From: Maridesulfovibrio ferrireducens
Lineage (GTDB): Bacteria > Desulfobacterota > Desulfovibrionia > Desulfovibrionales > Desulfovibrionaceae
Assembly: GCF_900101105.1 (NCBI RefSeq)
Contig: NZ_FNGA01000001.1
Location: 186,001-250,000, forward strand
Length of the DNA stretch: 64,000 bases
Reading direction: 5' to 3'
Shown in pieces: positions 8,943-19,622 of the stretch; position 1 is the first letter of the stretch, and the number at the start of each line of letters is the position of its first letter. A model generated the notes under the pieces. The model was not told where the DNA came from, did not search any database, and saw only the letters and a program-made list of their open reading frames with translations. Position numbers and translations under genes: made by a program.

Positions 8943-9326
8943 TTATGAAAGGGAAACAATCAACGGGATGACGTGCAACTGCTTATTCTTCTCTTGCGTG
9001 GAACCGAGTTTCCAACTTACGTTTTCGCTTTTACCTACTGCTTCGCCAATTTTTTCAGCCAGCCCTTGAATATTAATAATGGGGTGACGCGAAAAAACCT
9101 GTGGCAAACCATAAGTCAAATTACAAGCAAGACAGCATCCGGGACGCTCTTTTAGACGCAACTCAAAATTCACAATATCGCCTGAATCTCCAACATATCC
9201 AAGCTCAATATCATAGCTGCCTTCTTCCGCATCTCCGAACAGAGCCTCAAAAAAATCATTAGAACGGCTTGCCGGGAAAAGAGATTCAAGCAGTTGATCG
9301 ATAAAAACATCACCATACTGACCCAT
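8943..9326 (-). CDS. Uncharacterised Desulfovibrio-type protein
   Basis: 127 residues, acidic, no signal peptide or membrane segment. It starts with ATG preceded by CAGGAG. The middle holds DFFEALFGDAEEGSYDIEL and two cysteine groups (RPGCCLACNL), which could bind metal. I recall similar short proteins in Desulfovibrio genomes carrying the misleading label 'pancreas/duodenum homeobox protein 1'; there is no homeodomain here. Function unknown. The gene stands alone between two terminator-like hairpins. Confidence 0.6.
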   Translation of the reverse strand: MGQYGDVFIDQLLESLFPASRSNDFFEALFGDAEEGSYDIELGYVGDSGDIVNFELRLKERPGCCLACNLTYGLPQVFSRHPIINIQGLAEKIGEAVGKSENVSWKLGSTQEKNKQLHVIPLIVSLS

Positions 9327-9418
9327 AGATTTTCTCCTGTACTGTCTATTAATAAAAGCAATCTAGTGTTGCCATACAAAAAAGCATAATTCTTTTCAAC
9401 CATAAATAAAAAATAAAG

Positions 9419-9446
9419 CCGGACAGAATCAATATCCTGCCCGGCG
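9419..9446 (-). terminator. Intrinsic terminator of the chemoreceptor gene
   Basis: GCCGGACAG / CTGCCCGGC inverted repeat (one mismatch) with, on the minus strand, an immediate T-rich tail (TTTATTTTTTATTTA). It lies 28 bases beyond the chemoreceptor stop. Confidence 0.75.
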
Positions 9447-9473
9447 TTCATCTTTTATTTACTCAAAAACCAA

Positions 9474-11426
9474 CTAGAATTTATCGAATTCATTATCGCT
9501 TATTGCACGCATATTTTTAACACTTGTTGCACCATATGCATTTGTATCATCGATCTTGAAGAAGGACATAGTCTGGTGCAAATGGGAAGCCTGCCCCGCT
9601 AACTCTTCAGATGTAGCGGACATTTCTTCCGCCGCCGAGGCTATCTGCTGTATTACTTGATCAAGCTGGGTTACCGCACGATTGACCTGCTCAGCTCCCG
9701 AGTCCTGCTCTCTTGATGCAGCAGCAATTTCTTGAACAAGTTCTGCTGTCCGCTGAATATCAGGAACCATTTTGCTAAGCATGTTCCCGGCAGACTCAGC
9801 AACAGCAACACTTGAGGCGGATAGAGCATTAATTTCGGCAGCAGCCTGTCCGCTACGTTCGGCCAGCTTGCGGACCTCTGCCGCGACAACGGCAAATCCT
9901 TTACCATGTTCACCGGCACGAGCCGCTTCAATAGCCGCATTCAAGGCCAGTAAATTTGTCTGGCGGGCAATATCTTCAACAATTGATATTTTATCTGCAA
10001 TCTGACGCATAGCCTCAACAGTCTGGGTCACAGCCCTTCCGCCTTCTTCAGCATCCTCTGCCGAACGACGAGCCATTCTCTCAGTCTCAAGAGCATTCTC
10101 GGTACTCTGGGTAATATTCGTCACCATTTGAACCATGCTTGCTGCAACTTCTTCGACATTAGCCGCCTGCTCAGTTGCACTCTGCGAAAGAGTTTCAGCA
10201 GTGGCAGATAATTCGCTACTGCCGGAGGCAACCAAATCAACAGATTCACGTACATTGCGGACTACTGCCCGGAGCTTATGCCCCATCCCTGTCAAATCGG
10301 CAGCAAGCTGACCTATTTCATCCTTTTGTTTAATATCAAGTGAAGCATTCAGATTTCCTGAAGCTATCTGCTGAGAAAAAGCAACTCCTTCGCGTATGGG
10401 AGCTACGATAGATCTGGCAAGAATATAAATAATGAAAATCAAAATAAGGATAGAACCAATACTCATAAATACGGACAGCCAGACAACTTCATTAGAAGCT
10501 GCAAGCACTTTGCTCATGGGAAGAGCAACGCCGAGACACCATCTCTCGTCAGTCCCGCTAATCGAAAATGGCGAAAATATCAGCTCGTATTCTTCCCCGT
10601 CTTTCTTCAAATAATTAATAGCAACTTTACCAGTCTTCAAAGAAGAAGAAATTTGCTGCGCCATTTGAGAAGGGACAATTTTGCGAACGCTTTTCCCTAT
10701 ATAATTTGAGTCAGGATGCGCTACCACTTTTCCAGATTGGCTTATCAAAAACCCGTACCCTGTTCCGAATGGAGCAACTGACTCTGTCAGCTTAGCCATC
10801 TGCGCTACGTCCATATCGACACCGGCCACACCGATAACAACTCCATTGTGTCTAATAGGAACACATGCAGTAACCAGCGTAACTTTTGATCCCCCAAAAT
10901 CATATTCTGTAGGATCTACAAGATAATCTTTCCCCGTGCGAAAAGAGACCTGATACCAGTCCCCATTCAACCCTGTAGCATATGACATACTCTGTCCGGT
11001 ACGATACCACGGAACATATCGCCCATCTTTATTAGCCCCGGGAGTTCCAACAAAATCAGCATCCCTACCGTCAAATTGATCAGGCTCAAAAGCCACCCAT
11101 GAACTAACTATCGCTGGATTAGAATCAGCAACTTTTTTGATAATTTCATTAGCTAAACCGCGTTCTGGTGTGGCTGAAAATTGTTTTATACCTTCAAAAG
11201 TCTGAGCTAAAGATTTTGCGGCAGTTAAAGCTCCATCCAAATCAATTTTGATAGTCTGCCCATACCGCGCAGACATCTCCATACCGATACTTTTTGCATC
11301 ATCATGGGTTACATCCTGAAAACGAGTAACCAGCACAGCAAGAGTAATCCCCATAACCAACAGGACTACAAAGCCCACAGGAACCATAATTTTATTCCGT
11401 AAACTCATATTTCTATATAACTTCAT
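9474..11426 (-). CDS. Methyl-accepting chemotaxis protein
   Basis: 650 residues. One membrane helix at about 12-31 ([20 protein letters not shown]), a periplasmic dCache-type sensor (about 35-315, with [12 protein letters not shown] and the small-ligand-type [11 protein letters not shown]), a second helix near 320-340, a HAMP linker and a cytoplasmic signalling coiled coil. The conserved hairpin tip reads [20 protein letters not shown], so it should couple to CheA/CheW. The C-terminus (NEFDKF) lacks a CheR-binding pentapeptide. It starts with ATG preceded by GGGAGAGGT. The ligand is unknown; the dCache class often senses amino acids or organic acids. Confidence 0.9.
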   Translation of the reverse strand: MKLYRNMSLRNKIMVPVGFVVLLVMGITLAVLVTRFQDVTHDDAKSIGMEMSARYGQTIKIDLDGALTAAKSLAQTFEGIKQFSATPERGLANEIIKKVADSNPAIVSSWVAFEPDQFDGRDADFVGTPGANKDGRYVPWYRTGQSMSYATGLNGDWYQVSFRTGKDYLVDPTEYDFGGSKVTLVTACVPIRHNGVVIGVAGVDMDVAQMAKLTESVAPFGTGYGFLISQSGKVVAHPDSNYIGKSVRKIVPSQMAQQISSSLKTGKVAINYLKKDGEEYELIFSPFSISGTDERWCLGVALPMSKVLAASNEVVWLSVFMSIGSILILIFIIYILARSIVAPIREGVAFSQQIASGNLNASLDIKQKDEIGQLAADLTGMGHKLRAVVRNVRESVDLVASGSSELSATAETLSQSATEQAANVEEVAASMVQMVTNITQSTENALETERMARRSAEDAEEGGRAVTQTVEAMRQIADKISIVEDIARQTNLLALNAAIEAARAGEHGKGFAVVAAEVRKLAERSGQAAAEINALSASSVAVAESAGNMLSKMVPDIQRTAELVQEIAAASREQDSGAEQVNRAVTQLDQVIQQIASAAEEMSATSEELAGQASHLHQTMSFFKIDDTNAYGATSVKNMRAISDNEFDKF

Positions 11427-11596
11427 ACCTCTCCCGACAGGAACAACCTATTAAAATTACAGACACTATGCCATTTAAGCGAACCTCTTATACATCTCAA
11501 TTTAAAAATAATAAAGAGCGATTAAGGTTGTAAAATAAAGTGGAAATAATTATCTCCATCAGAGACTGCAAACCCAAAACAACTAGGTTAAAAAAT

Positions 11597-11956
11597 ATGG
11601 CTCAAAACAAAAAACAATCCACCATTGTATATTCCACCGACCACGGAACCATATGTCCGGCCTGCAATCGCCCAAAAGCAAACTGCACCTGCGGTCAAAA
11701 ATCCATCCCCAAAAGCGACGGAATTGTACGTATTGAACGCCAGACCAAAGGACGCAAAGGTAAGGGAGTCTCACTTATTACAGGTCTGCCTCTTGAAGGG
11801 AACGATCTCAAAAAGCTAGCCAAGACTCTAAAAGCTAAATGCGGAACCGGCGGAACTCTCAAGGACGGAATTATTGAAATTCAGGGAGACCACAGACAAG
11901 CTCTGAAGCTTGAACTGGAAAAACTCGGTTATAAAGTCAAACTGGCTGGAGGGTGA
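11597..11956 (+). CDS. yciH: SUI1/YciH-family translation factor
   Basis: 119 residues from ATG 11597; an in-frame start 57 bases upstream would add a segment unlike the family. A zinc-type patch CPACNRPKANCTC (C-x2-C ... C-x-C) precedes the SUI1 fold: VRIERQTKGRKGKGVSLITG, then LKAKCGTGGTLKDGIIEIQG and the terminal QALKLELEKLGYKVKLAGG. Bacterial SUI1 proteins resemble eukaryotic eIF1 and are thought to affect start-site fidelity; the physiological role is not well settled. Monocistronic as far as the sequence shows. Confidence 0.85.
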   Translation: MAQNKKQSTIVYSTDHGTICPACNRPKANCTCGQKSIPKSDGIVRIERQTKGRKGKGVSLITGLPLEGNDLKKLAKTLKAKCGTGGTLKDGIIEIQGDHRQALKLELEKLGYKVKLAGG

Positions 11957-12056
11957 AACGTAAAATTAAAATTCTCAAGGTTGCGTAGAATTCTTAATAA
12001 ATGCTACATTACCTGTAAGTCTCTTTTTTTGAATTAACTCAATTCGGAGAACACAG

Positions 12057-13448
12057 GTGGCGGGTAAAACCAAGCTTTCCTTAATAGCTATCAGAATAGC
12101 ATCCATTTACGCCGCTTTCGGTTGTTTATGGATACTTTTATCCGACAAAATTTTACTACTCCTTGTACAGGATGCAGACAGGGTTAACCGTCTTCAAACT
12201 TACAAGGGATGGTTTTATGTCTTTGTAACGGCTTTATTAGTTTATGGATTGATAAAAAAACACCTTCGTTCACAGCAACTAAGCCACAGGCGCTACCAAC
12301 GATTGCTGAACAATATCGCTGATCCTATCTATCTGGCAGATTCACAGGGAAATATCATTGATGTCAATAATTCTGCATGCGAAAAGCTAGGCTATACCCG
12401 GGAAGAAATACTTGGCCTTGAACTTAATGACATTGATGCCGATGCCAATCTTCACGAGTGGTCTGATTTTATTAACACAGTTAATAATGATCACTCCTTT
12501 TCTCTGGAGAGTCACCACAAGCGTAAGGATGGATCGATTTTTCCCATCGAAATATCTGCATACATATTTGACGAAGATCAAAATCGTTACTGCTTGGGGG
12601 TCGCTCGAGATATAACCATGCGGAAAAGAACTCAGGAGCTTCTGGTTCAAAGTGAAAAAATGAGTTCTTTAGGTGAATTGGCAGCCGGTATCGCTCATGA
12701 AATTAATAATCCTCTCTCTGCAATCATGGGGGCATCTCAAAACATTTATAATCGTATATACGCTGACACAGACAAAAATATTGCAACAGCGGCAGAAAAC
12801 TCAATTTCATTAAATGATATGCGTAGCTACCTAAACAAAAGAGAGGTCAATCGCATGTTAAATTCTATTTCTGATTCTGGATTAAGAGCTTCAAAAATAG
12901 TGCACAACGTGCTCAGTTTCAGCCACAAGGCCGTTAAACAACTTTGCATTTGTGAAATCAATGAACTTTTAAATGAAACAATTGAATTAATTTCTAACGA
13001 CTACAATTTAAATAAAGAATTTGACTTTAAACAGATAAAAATCACGCGCGAATTTGGAAAAGATATTCCCCAGATCTGCTGCCTTGCGAATGAGATCCAG
13101 CAAGTTTTTCTGAATGTGCTAAAAAACGCCACGGAAGCGATGTCTGAAAAAAATTACGAGAAAGGAACAGCACCAGAACTTATACTGCGGATAAGTTCAA
13201 AAGAGTCAAAGGTTACTCTTGAAATCGAAGACAATGGCCCGGGGATGACTGAAGAAATCCAAAACAAGATTTTTGATCCATTCTATACATCAAAAGAAGT
13301 AGGAAAAGGAACCGGATTAGGCTTATCTATCTCCTATTTTATCATCACAGACTTACATCACGGCCAAATGAGTGTAACCAGTGTCCCAGAAGTGGGAACA
13401 TTGTTTACCATCACACTGCCAAGCAGAGTAGAAGAGAAGTGCTCTTAA
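12057..13448 (+). CDS. PAS-domain sensor histidine kinase
   Basis: 463 residues, starting at GTG 12057 with CGGAGA upstream. Two membrane helices (about 8-28 and 51-67) are separated by a short loop, so sensing is probably by the cytoplasmic PAS domain (80-190, IADPIYLADSQGNIIDVNN). The HisKA phospho-acceptor is H214 in GIAHEINNPL; the ATPase domain has N-box NVLKNATEAM and the G1/G2 boxes EDNGPGM and GKGTGLGLSIS. This is the NtrB/ZraS-like type. No response regulator is adjacent, so the partner must lie elsewhere. Confidence 0.88.
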   Translation: MAGKTKLSLIAIRIASIYAAFGCLWILLSDKILLLLVQDADRVNRLQTYKGWFYVFVTALLVYGLIKKHLRSQQLSHRRYQRLLNNIADPIYLADSQGNIIDVNNSACEKLGYTREEILGLELNDIDADANLHEWSDFINTVNNDHSFSLESHHKRKDGSIFPIEISAYIFDEDQNRYCLGVARDITMRKRTQELLVQSEKMSSLGELAAGIAHEINNPLSAIMGASQNIYNRIYADTDKNIATAAENSISLNDMRSYLNKREVNRMLNSISDSGLRASKIVHNVLSFSHKAVKQLCICEINELLNETIELISNDYNLNKEFDFKQIKITREFGKDIPQICCLANEIQQVFLNVLKNATEAMSEKNYEKGTAPELILRISSKESKVTLEIEDNGPGMTEEIQNKIFDPFYTSKEVGKGTGLGLSISYFIITDLHHGQMSVTSVPEVGTLFTITLPSRVEEKCS

Positions 13449-13503
13449 AGATCGCACCAGCGCCAAAGATAAAACCTGATGCGATCCGTATAAAACATCT
13501 ATC

Positions 13504-14694
13504 TTATTTAAAAGAGCTTACAAATTGACGACCGAATTCTCGACATTTTTCCGAGGCTTCATCATCCGGTTGCCACATTATTTTAAGTCCTTCCCCGACA
13601 AGTTCAAATCCGGCTTCATCTAATCTGTTCGCGATTGCCTTCGGAGATTCCCCACTCCAACCATAAGACCCGAAAGAGGCAGCTTTTTTGTTCTTAAAAG
13701 CCAATCCGCGCATTTCTTCTAAAATTCCAGCAACAGATGCCAGCATACCTTTATTAAACGTAGGCGAACCGACAAGAACACCCTTGGACTTGAAAACTTC
13801 AGTGATAATATCGTTCATATCTCCGGTGGCGCAGTTATAAATCTTAACTGCAAGCGAGTCATCAGCTTCACGAAGACCCTGCGCAATAGACTCCGCCATA
13901 AGTCTGGTTCCGTCCCACATGGTGTCATATATGACAGTAATCTGGTTTTCCTGATAATCTGCGGCCCACTCCAGATACTTATTTACAATCTGCATAGGGT
14001 CGGACCGCCAGACCACCCCGTGGCTGGGACAGATAAAATCTACCGGCACGCCCAGACTGACAACTTCATTAATCTTGGCGGTTACAAGTTTGCTGAACGG
14101 AGTAAGTATATTCGCATAATATTTCATTGCTTCCTGAAACAATTCGCATTCATCAACAAGATCATTATATAATGATTCTGTGGCAAGATGTTCCCCGAAG
14201 GCATCATTACTGAAAAGTATATTATCACCTGTCAGATAACACATCATTGTATCAGGCCAATGCAGCATCGGCGCAGGAATGAAAACCAGTTCACGTTTTC
14301 CAAGCGAAAGAGTCTCACCCGCTTTAATTACCTTGAAATTCCAATCACCATGATATTGCCCTTTAAGAGACTTAACGCAGTTGGCTGTACAATAAACCGG
14401 AATATCCGGAATACGCCGCATTAATTCTTTAAACCCGCCACTATGATCAGGTTCGCCATGGTTCATAATTACATAGTCGATATTCTGTAGACCTACTTCT
14501 TTTTCAAGCAGATCAAGAAATTCAGAGGTAAACGGGGTCCAAACGGTTTCCACTAACGCTATTTTTTCATCCCGAATCAGATAGGAGTTAAAACTCGTTC
14601 CATGGTGAGTTGAATACTCTTCACCATGAAATTTTTTAATCTGCCAATCAACCTTGCCTACCCAACTGACTGCATCCGTTATCTGTACTGACAT
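13504..14694 (-). CDS. roo: Rubredoxin:oxygen oxidoreductase (A-type flavodiiron protein)
   Basis: 396 residues with a metallo-beta-lactamase-like diiron domain followed by a flavodoxin domain (ITVIYDTMWDGTRLMAES, FMN loop). Diiron ligands NHGEPDH are H79, E81, D83, H84, the same positions as in the well-studied Desulfovibrio gigas enzyme. It reduces oxygen to water, and in some species NO to nitrous oxide, with electrons from rubredoxin. Starts with ATG preceded by AAAGGCGGA. No rubredoxin gene is adjacent. It provides oxygen protection in this anaerobe. Confidence 0.92.
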   Translation of the reverse strand: MSVQITDAVSWVGKVDWQIKKFHGEEYSTHHGTSFNSYLIRDEKIALVETVWTPFTSEFLDLLEKEVGLQNIDYVIMNHGEPDHSGGFKELMRRIPDIPVYCTANCVKSLKGQYHGDWNFKVIKAGETLSLGKRELVFIPAPMLHWPDTMMCYLTGDNILFSNDAFGEHLATESLYNDLVDECELFQEAMKYYANILTPFSKLVTAKINEVVSLGVPVDFICPSHGVVWRSDPMQIVNKYLEWAADYQENQITVIYDTMWDGTRLMAESIAQGLREADDSLAVKIYNCATGDMNDIITEVFKSKGVLVGSPTFNKGMLASVAGILEEMRGLAFKNKKAASFGSYGWSGESPKAIANRLDEAGFELVGEGLKIMWQPDDEASEKCREFGRQFVSSFK

Positions 14695-14746
14695 ACTTCC
14701 GCCTTTGTTAGATGGTTCAGTAGCAATTCAAGAAACGTAATTTTAA

Positions 14747-17700
14747 TTAATCCCTCTCAAAAACATAATATCCAACGGGAATAACAACCAAAGTAAACAG
14801 AGTTGAGGCCAGCAATCCAAAAATCAAAGCCCATGCGAGGCCGGAAAAGATCGGGTCCAAAGTAATGGGCCATGCTCCGAGAGCAGTTGTGGCAGCCGTC
14901 AACACTATAGGGCGTAAACGCACAGCCCCGGAACGGATAAGAGCCGTTTTAAGTTCCATTCCTTCAGCCATCGATTTACGCACAAAATCAATAAGAACCA
15001 GAGAGTTACGAATAACAATTCCACCCAGCGCAATCATCCCGATCATACTGGTCGCTGTAAAAAATATCGGATCAGCAAAAGCTTCACCGACCATTCCCGC
15101 AACTTCTCCCGCCCCTATCAGATTGAGCAGCCAGAATCCGGGCATAATTCCCAGCAAAGTCAAAGGTATCGCGCTCATAATAAGAAGAGGCATACCGAAT
15201 GAACCTGTCTCCACCACCAATAAAATATATATACCGAGCAGGGCCGCGGCAAAAGCCAGTCCCAGATCACGGAACACATCAAGCGTGATCTGCCATTCAC
15301 CTTCTCCCGCCCATTCAGACCAGATAAACGGCGGCAGGGGATCAGCTTTCAACTTCGACTGCATATCAAGCACAGCTTCACCCGGGGCACGCCCGGCCAT
15401 TTCAGCGAACACATAAACAACCCGTTTAAGATTCTTATGATAAATCGGTTGTTGCTGATCAATCTCTACAAGTTCACCAAGTTCAGCCAACGGAACAGAT
15501 TTACCATCTAAAGTTTTAACTTTGATTTGTGAAAGAGTACCCGCATCAGAACGACGCACTCGCGGAAGAATAAGTTTCACAGGCAAGGGGCGACGTTCCC
15601 CTTCAACATGCACCGTAGCCGGAACCATACCGGATAATGCCATTTGCAAGGTCGCCACGACGCTACGAGCGGTAACCCCGTGCAAAGCCGCTTTTTCTTT
15701 ATCCAGCACAAAATCAACCATGATCCGGTCAGCTTCGGTGGAATCATCCACATCGACTACCCCGGATTCAGTTGCCATAATCCCCTCAATCTGATCCGCC
15801 CCTTCAATCAGAGCTGAATAAGGACGGTCCTCTGCACCATAAACTTCTGTAGTAATGGTCGATATAACCGGAGGTCCGGGAGGAGATTCAACAATTTTAA
15901 TCCGACCGTTGTTGCGCTCGGCAACAGCTTCAAGTTCATTCCGAAGCCTGAGCACAATGGCATGACTCTGTTCACTGCGTTGAGATTTATCCGCCAGATT
16001 AACGCGGATATCTGCCATATGCCCACCGTTTCTCCAATAATAATGGCGGACCAGCCCGTTGAAATCCATTGGAGAAGGCTCGCCTGCATAAGTTACGAAA
16101 TTTGTAACCTCCGGCACACCCCGCAAAATCTGCTCGAACTCACGAACCACTCTGTCGGTCTGCTCGAGAGGTGTTCCCTCATCCATATCAATAACAATCT
16201 GAAATTCATTTTTATTATCAAACGGAAGCATTTTGAGTGGAACAAATCGCATTCCAGCAAGCGCAATTGAGAAGACCAGCCCTAAAACAATACCACATAA
16301 CAGCATCCAGCGTTTAACTGATGATTCAAGAAACGGTGTAATAATCCATGAATAAAAACGCTCAATTTTACCGGGACCGGAATCAAGCTCGGAGCCGGGT
16401 TTAGGCTTAATATCTTTTAAAAGGCGGAAGGCCAGCCACGGCACAATAGTAAGTGCGCAAATCGTTGAAAATATTACTGTCAGTGGCACATTGGCAGCCA
16501 TAGGGGCCATATAAGGCCCCATCATTCCGGTAATAAAGAAAAGCGGAACAAAGGAAACTATAATTGCCAAAGTGGACATGATCACCGGCGGCAGAACTTC
16601 GGAAACAGCATCAAGGGTAGCCTCGGCCGGCTTCTTTTTTTTCATGAGAATGTGGCGCTGAATGTTGTCCACATTAGTAATAGGATCGTCCACCACCAGC
16701 CCGAGTGAAAGAATCAAAGCAAAAAGAGTTACACGGTTAATAGTGAACCCCAGCATATAATTGACGAACAGGGCCAGAGAAAAACTGACAGGAACAGCAA
16801 GAGCAACAATCGCCGCTTCTCGCCAGCCGAGAGTGAAAGCAAGTAAAAGAACCACGGTAAAAACCGCAAAACCGAGCGAATTTAACAGATCGCTGACTTT
16901 CGCATCAGCAGTTTTGCCGTAATCACGGGTGATTTCCACCTCAATTCCAGCGGGTAATACTGTCGTTCTAAGCTGATCAAGGCGTGCAAGAACAGCTTCG
17001 GAAACGTCGACGGCATTGCTTCCTTTCTTCTTTGACAAGGCAATAGTCACTGCCGGAAGTGAAGGCTGTTCTGCATCCTGTTCTATGCGGGATAAATAGA
17101 GCCTTGAGAAACCTATCCTTGAATAAGACGAAGGTTCTTCCGGTCCGTCCTCTATAACTGCAACATCACGTAAGTAGACAGGCTTTGAATCAAAAACCCC
17201 AACTATCAAATTGCGTACATCTTCCGCAGATTCAAGAAAAGAATTGGCTGATATAGTTATCTCACGGTTACCCGAAAGAACAGTTCCGGCCACGGCAGAC
17301 TGGTCTGCGCCGTCCAAGGCTTTGACGATATTCATGGGCGAAACATTTAATCCCGCCATACGTTCGGGATAAAGCTCAACCCGAATCTCACGGGATCTAC
17401 CGGAAACCAGAGAGATACGCGAAAGATCTTCCACTTCCGCAAGTCGCTGCGACAGTTCTTCTGCCACGCGGCGCAGTTCAAAATCTGAAATTTCGGGATG
17501 ATCGGAAGAAGGATATAAAGTTAACGCAACTATCGGCACATCATCAATCTCAACAGGCTTAATAGCCCACCCTGAGACTATACCCGGAACAAGCTCTGCG
17601 TTTTTAGTAATGGCATTGTGCAGCTTGATAAGTGATTCTTCCCGATTCTCCCCGACAAAAAAGCGAACCGTCACCATAGAGGTATCGCGGCGGGAAATGG

Positions 17701-17992
17701 AATAAACATACTCAACACCGTCAATCTGCCACAAAAGGCGTTCAAGAGGCGTGGTAATAAGCTTCTCAACCTCCTCCACCCCCGCACCCGGCGCCTGAAC
17801 CACAATATCCGCCATAGGCACAACGATCTGTGGTTCCTCTTCTCTCGGGGTCAATTGAATAGCGGCAACTCCGAGCAGGACAGAAGCGATCACCAGAATA
17901 ACGGTAAGTTTTGAATGTAAAAAGAAACGGACAGTCGATGCAATCAGACCTTTGGACTTTTCACCTTCATGGTTTGCGTCAGGAGTACTCAT
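14747..17992 (-). CDS. RND-family efflux permease
   Basis: 1081 residues: a first membrane helix (about 30-46), a large periplasmic loop, helices at about 355-540, a second periplasmic loop and helices near 905-1075. The conserved helix 4 motif appears as ILSLGLVVDDPITNVDN, with the two acidic residues of the proton relay. It belongs to the HAE1/multidrug or metal class of inner-membrane proton antiporters. The start overlaps the adaptor stop (ATGA), so the two are co-translated. No outer-membrane factor gene is in the window, so the pump must share a TolC-like protein. The exported substrate is unknown. Confidence 0.9.
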   Translation of the reverse strand: MSTPDANHEGEKSKGLIASTVRFFLHSKLTVILVIASVLLGVAAIQLTPREEEPQIVVPMADIVVQAPGAGVEEVEKLITTPLERLLWQIDGVEYVYSISRRDTSMVTVRFFVGENREESLIKLHNAITKNAELVPGIVSGWAIKPVEIDDVPIVALTLYPSSDHPEISDFELRRVAEELSQRLAEVEDLSRISLVSGRSREIRVELYPERMAGLNVSPMNIVKALDGADQSAVAGTVLSGNREITISANSFLESAEDVRNLIVGVFDSKPVYLRDVAVIEDGPEEPSSYSRIGFSRLYLSRIEQDAEQPSLPAVTIALSKKKGSNAVDVSEAVLARLDQLRTTVLPAGIEVEITRDYGKTADAKVSDLLNSLGFAVFTVVLLLAFTLGWREAAIVALAVPVSFSLALFVNYMLGFTINRVTLFALILSLGLVVDDPITNVDNIQRHILMKKKKPAEATLDAVSEVLPPVIMSTLAIIVSFVPLFFITGMMGPYMAPMAANVPLTVIFSTICALTIVPWLAFRLLKDIKPKPGSELDSGPGKIERFYSWIITPFLESSVKRWMLLCGIVLGLVFSIALAGMRFVPLKMLPFDNKNEFQIVIDMDEGTPLEQTDRVVREFEQILRGVPEVTNFVTYAGEPSPMDFNGLVRHYYWRNGGHMADIRVNLADKSQRSEQSHAIVLRLRNELEAVAERNNGRIKIVESPPGPPVISTITTEVYGAEDRPYSALIEGADQIEGIMATESGVVDVDDSTEADRIMVDFVLDKEKAALHGVTARSVVATLQMALSGMVPATVHVEGERRPLPVKLILPRVRRSDAGTLSQIKVKTLDGKSVPLAELGELVEIDQQQPIYHKNLKRVVYVFAEMAGRAPGEAVLDMQSKLKADPLPPFIWSEWAGEGEWQITLDVFRDLGLAFAAALLGIYILLVVETGSFGMPLLIMSAIPLTLLGIMPGFWLLNLIGAGEVAGMVGEAFADPIFFTATSMIGMIALGGIVIRNSLVLIDFVRKSMAEGMELKTALIRSGAVRLRPIVLTAATTALGAWPITLDPIFSGLAWALIFGLLASTLFTLVVIPVGYYVFERD

Positions 17993-19149
17993 TTTGATTC
18001 TCCACCTGCCTCCAGTGCGGTCATCCCCAGAGTCTCATTACCTCGCAAACCGGACAAAATTTCTATCTTATCTTCGTAGACATTTCCGGTACGGACATAC
18101 ACGGGTTCCCATACTTCTCCGTTCTTTATCAAAACAGTTTCAAGCTGCCCCACCCGCGAAACTGCATGCACTGGCACAACTACAACGTCCTTTTCCCTGA
18201 GCGGAACGAGCAGACGCCCGAACATACCGGGATATAATCCGGGGATAGGGTCCAGTCCTATTTTAACCAGAAAAGAGCGTGTGGAAGGATCGGCAGACGG
18301 AACAACTTCTTCTACAATTCCGACTGTCCGCTCACCGAGAGCCTGAACCTCGACCGACAATTTTACACCGGGCCTGACCTTTCCGATTACTCCTTCACGA
18401 ACCAGAGCTTCCAGACGAAGCGATCCGCTGGTCTGAATAAGCATAAGACTTTTACCGGGAAACGCGATGTCACCAGGCTCAACCATCCGCTTGGCAACTT
18501 CACCATCTGTATTAGCGGAAATTGTAGTATACCCTAAATTTATTTGGGCTTCTTCTACAGCCTTCGAGGCTTGCTTAACTCCGGCAGAGGCCGCCGCAAG
18601 CCCGTCATTAGCCTGTGCAAGATATGCCTTTGCCTGTAAATATTGAGCTTCAACGCGATCAAGTTCGTCAAGTGTGGCAACCTTACTGTCAAATAAGGTC
18701 TTCATGCGCTTCCATGTGGATGTTGCTGTATATGATGCAGCCTTTGCCGCGTTGATAGCCTCTCCTGCCTGACGGTGTGAAGCTTCGGCAGACTTGAGCC
18801 CCTGCTCGGCACTTTCCAGACGGGTCTGAAAACCGCGACTATCGAGCACTATAAGCTTGTCATCCTTGCGGACTTTGTGACCGGCGCGAACCAGTACACT
18901 AAGAACTTTACCTGTGACTTGAGCTTCAATATTGGTTTCGGTCTTAGGCCGTATAGTTCCGACAGCTTCATACATAACCGGAACTACGATTATTTCAGCC
19001 TGATCGGTCAAAGCCGGTTCTTCAACGGGTCTGGTAGGAACAACCCGCCCCGGCTGAATTACACCTGAATTAAAAACACCTGCCAGCCATAAGACCAGCA
19101 GTGTAACTCCGACTCCCAACCCGGCAACCAAAAAACATTTTTTACCCAT
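17989..19149 (-). CDS. RND periplasmic adaptor (membrane fusion protein)
   Basis: 386 residues with an uncleaved N-terminal membrane helix (about 6-26), a split lipoyl domain (TNIEAQVTGKVLSVLVRAGHKV and later AEINLGYTTISANTDGEV-like half), a long helical hairpin (about 115-200, rich in Ala/Gln) and beta-barrel and membrane-proximal domains (GLYPGMFGRLLVPL). It starts with ATG preceded by CGGAGATTTAAG and is followed directly by the permease gene. It would link the permease to an outer-membrane channel. Confidence 0.88.
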   Translation of the reverse strand: MGKKCFLVAGLGVGVTLLVLWLAGVFNSGVIQPGRVVPTRPVEEPALTDQAEIIVVPVMYEAVGTIRPKTETNIEAQVTGKVLSVLVRAGHKVRKDDKLIVLDSRGFQTRLESAEQGLKSAEASHRQAGEAINAAKAASYTATSTWKRMKTLFDSKVATLDELDRVEAQYLQAKAYLAQANDGLAAASAGVKQASKAVEEAQINLGYTTISANTDGEVAKRMVEPGDIAFPGKSLMLIQTSGSLRLEALVREGVIGKVRPGVKLSVEVQALGERTVGIVEEVVPSADPSTRSFLVKIGLDPIPGLYPGMFGRLLVPLREKDVVVVPVHAVSRVGQLETVLIKNGEVWEPVYVRTGNVYEDKIEILSGLRGNETLGMTALEAGGESK

Positions 19150-19198
19150 CTTAAATCTCCGAGAGTCAAAGACTTCTCAACCCTTTAAAACATAAAAA

Positions 19199-19224
19199 GG
19201 AGAAGGCCCATTTGAACCTTCTCC
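19199..19224 (-). terminator. Intrinsic terminator of the cupin gene
   Basis: Perfect 8-bp arms GGAGAAGG / CCTTCTCC with a 10-base loop; on the minus strand they are followed by TTTTTATGTTTT. It separates the cupin transcript from the RND operon. Confidence 0.85.
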
Positions 19225-19244
19225 CGTTTAAAGTTATTTATAAA

Positions 19245-19622
19245 TTATACTGCTTTTTCTTTAATAAGGGTCAGCAACATTTTAAAGCGCTCCTTGGCCT
19301 TAAGGCCATGAGGAGTATTCGCAGGCATAACAATCGACTGTCCTGTCCCGACAGTGAAAACATCCCCGTCTATTGTAACCTCGGCGGTGCCGTCAAGCAC
19401 CTGAACCATGGCATCACCCGGAGTAGTATGAGTGCTGATCCCTTCTCCAGTTTCAAAGGCGAACAGGGTAAGAGTCACTGTTTTGTGTTGCGACAACGTT
19501 CTGCTGACGACCTGCCCATCCTGATAGGTAACCAGATCAACCAGATTTACAACTTTGCCATGATCAATATTTTTAATAGTCACCGGATTAGGAACTTTTG
19601 AAAGGAAGCTTGAGTCTGCCAT
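19245..19622 (-). CDS. Small cupin-domain protein
   Basis: 125 residues forming a single cupin barrel. Metal-binding motif 1 is seen as GEGISTHTTPGDAMVQVLDG (His and acidic residues) and motif 2 around VMPANTPHGLKA. This resembles the short RmlC-like cupins found in many anaerobes, whose role is unresolved (metal-dependent isomerase, dioxygenase or sensor). It starts with ATG preceded by AAAGGAGAAG and ends in its own terminator, so it is probably monocistronic. Confidence 0.8.
   Translation of the reverse strand: MADSSFLSKVPNPVTIKNIDHGKVVNLVDLVTYQDGQVVSRTLSQHKTVTLTLFAFETGEGISTHTTPGDAMVQVLDGTAEVTIDGDVFTVGTGQSIVMPANTPHGLKAKERFKMLLTLIKEKAV

Noticed and set aside
14865-15416. 183-residue plus-strand open frame inside the RND permease
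   Set aside because: Arg/Ser/Pro-rich shadow of a conserved membrane protein gene; no domain.
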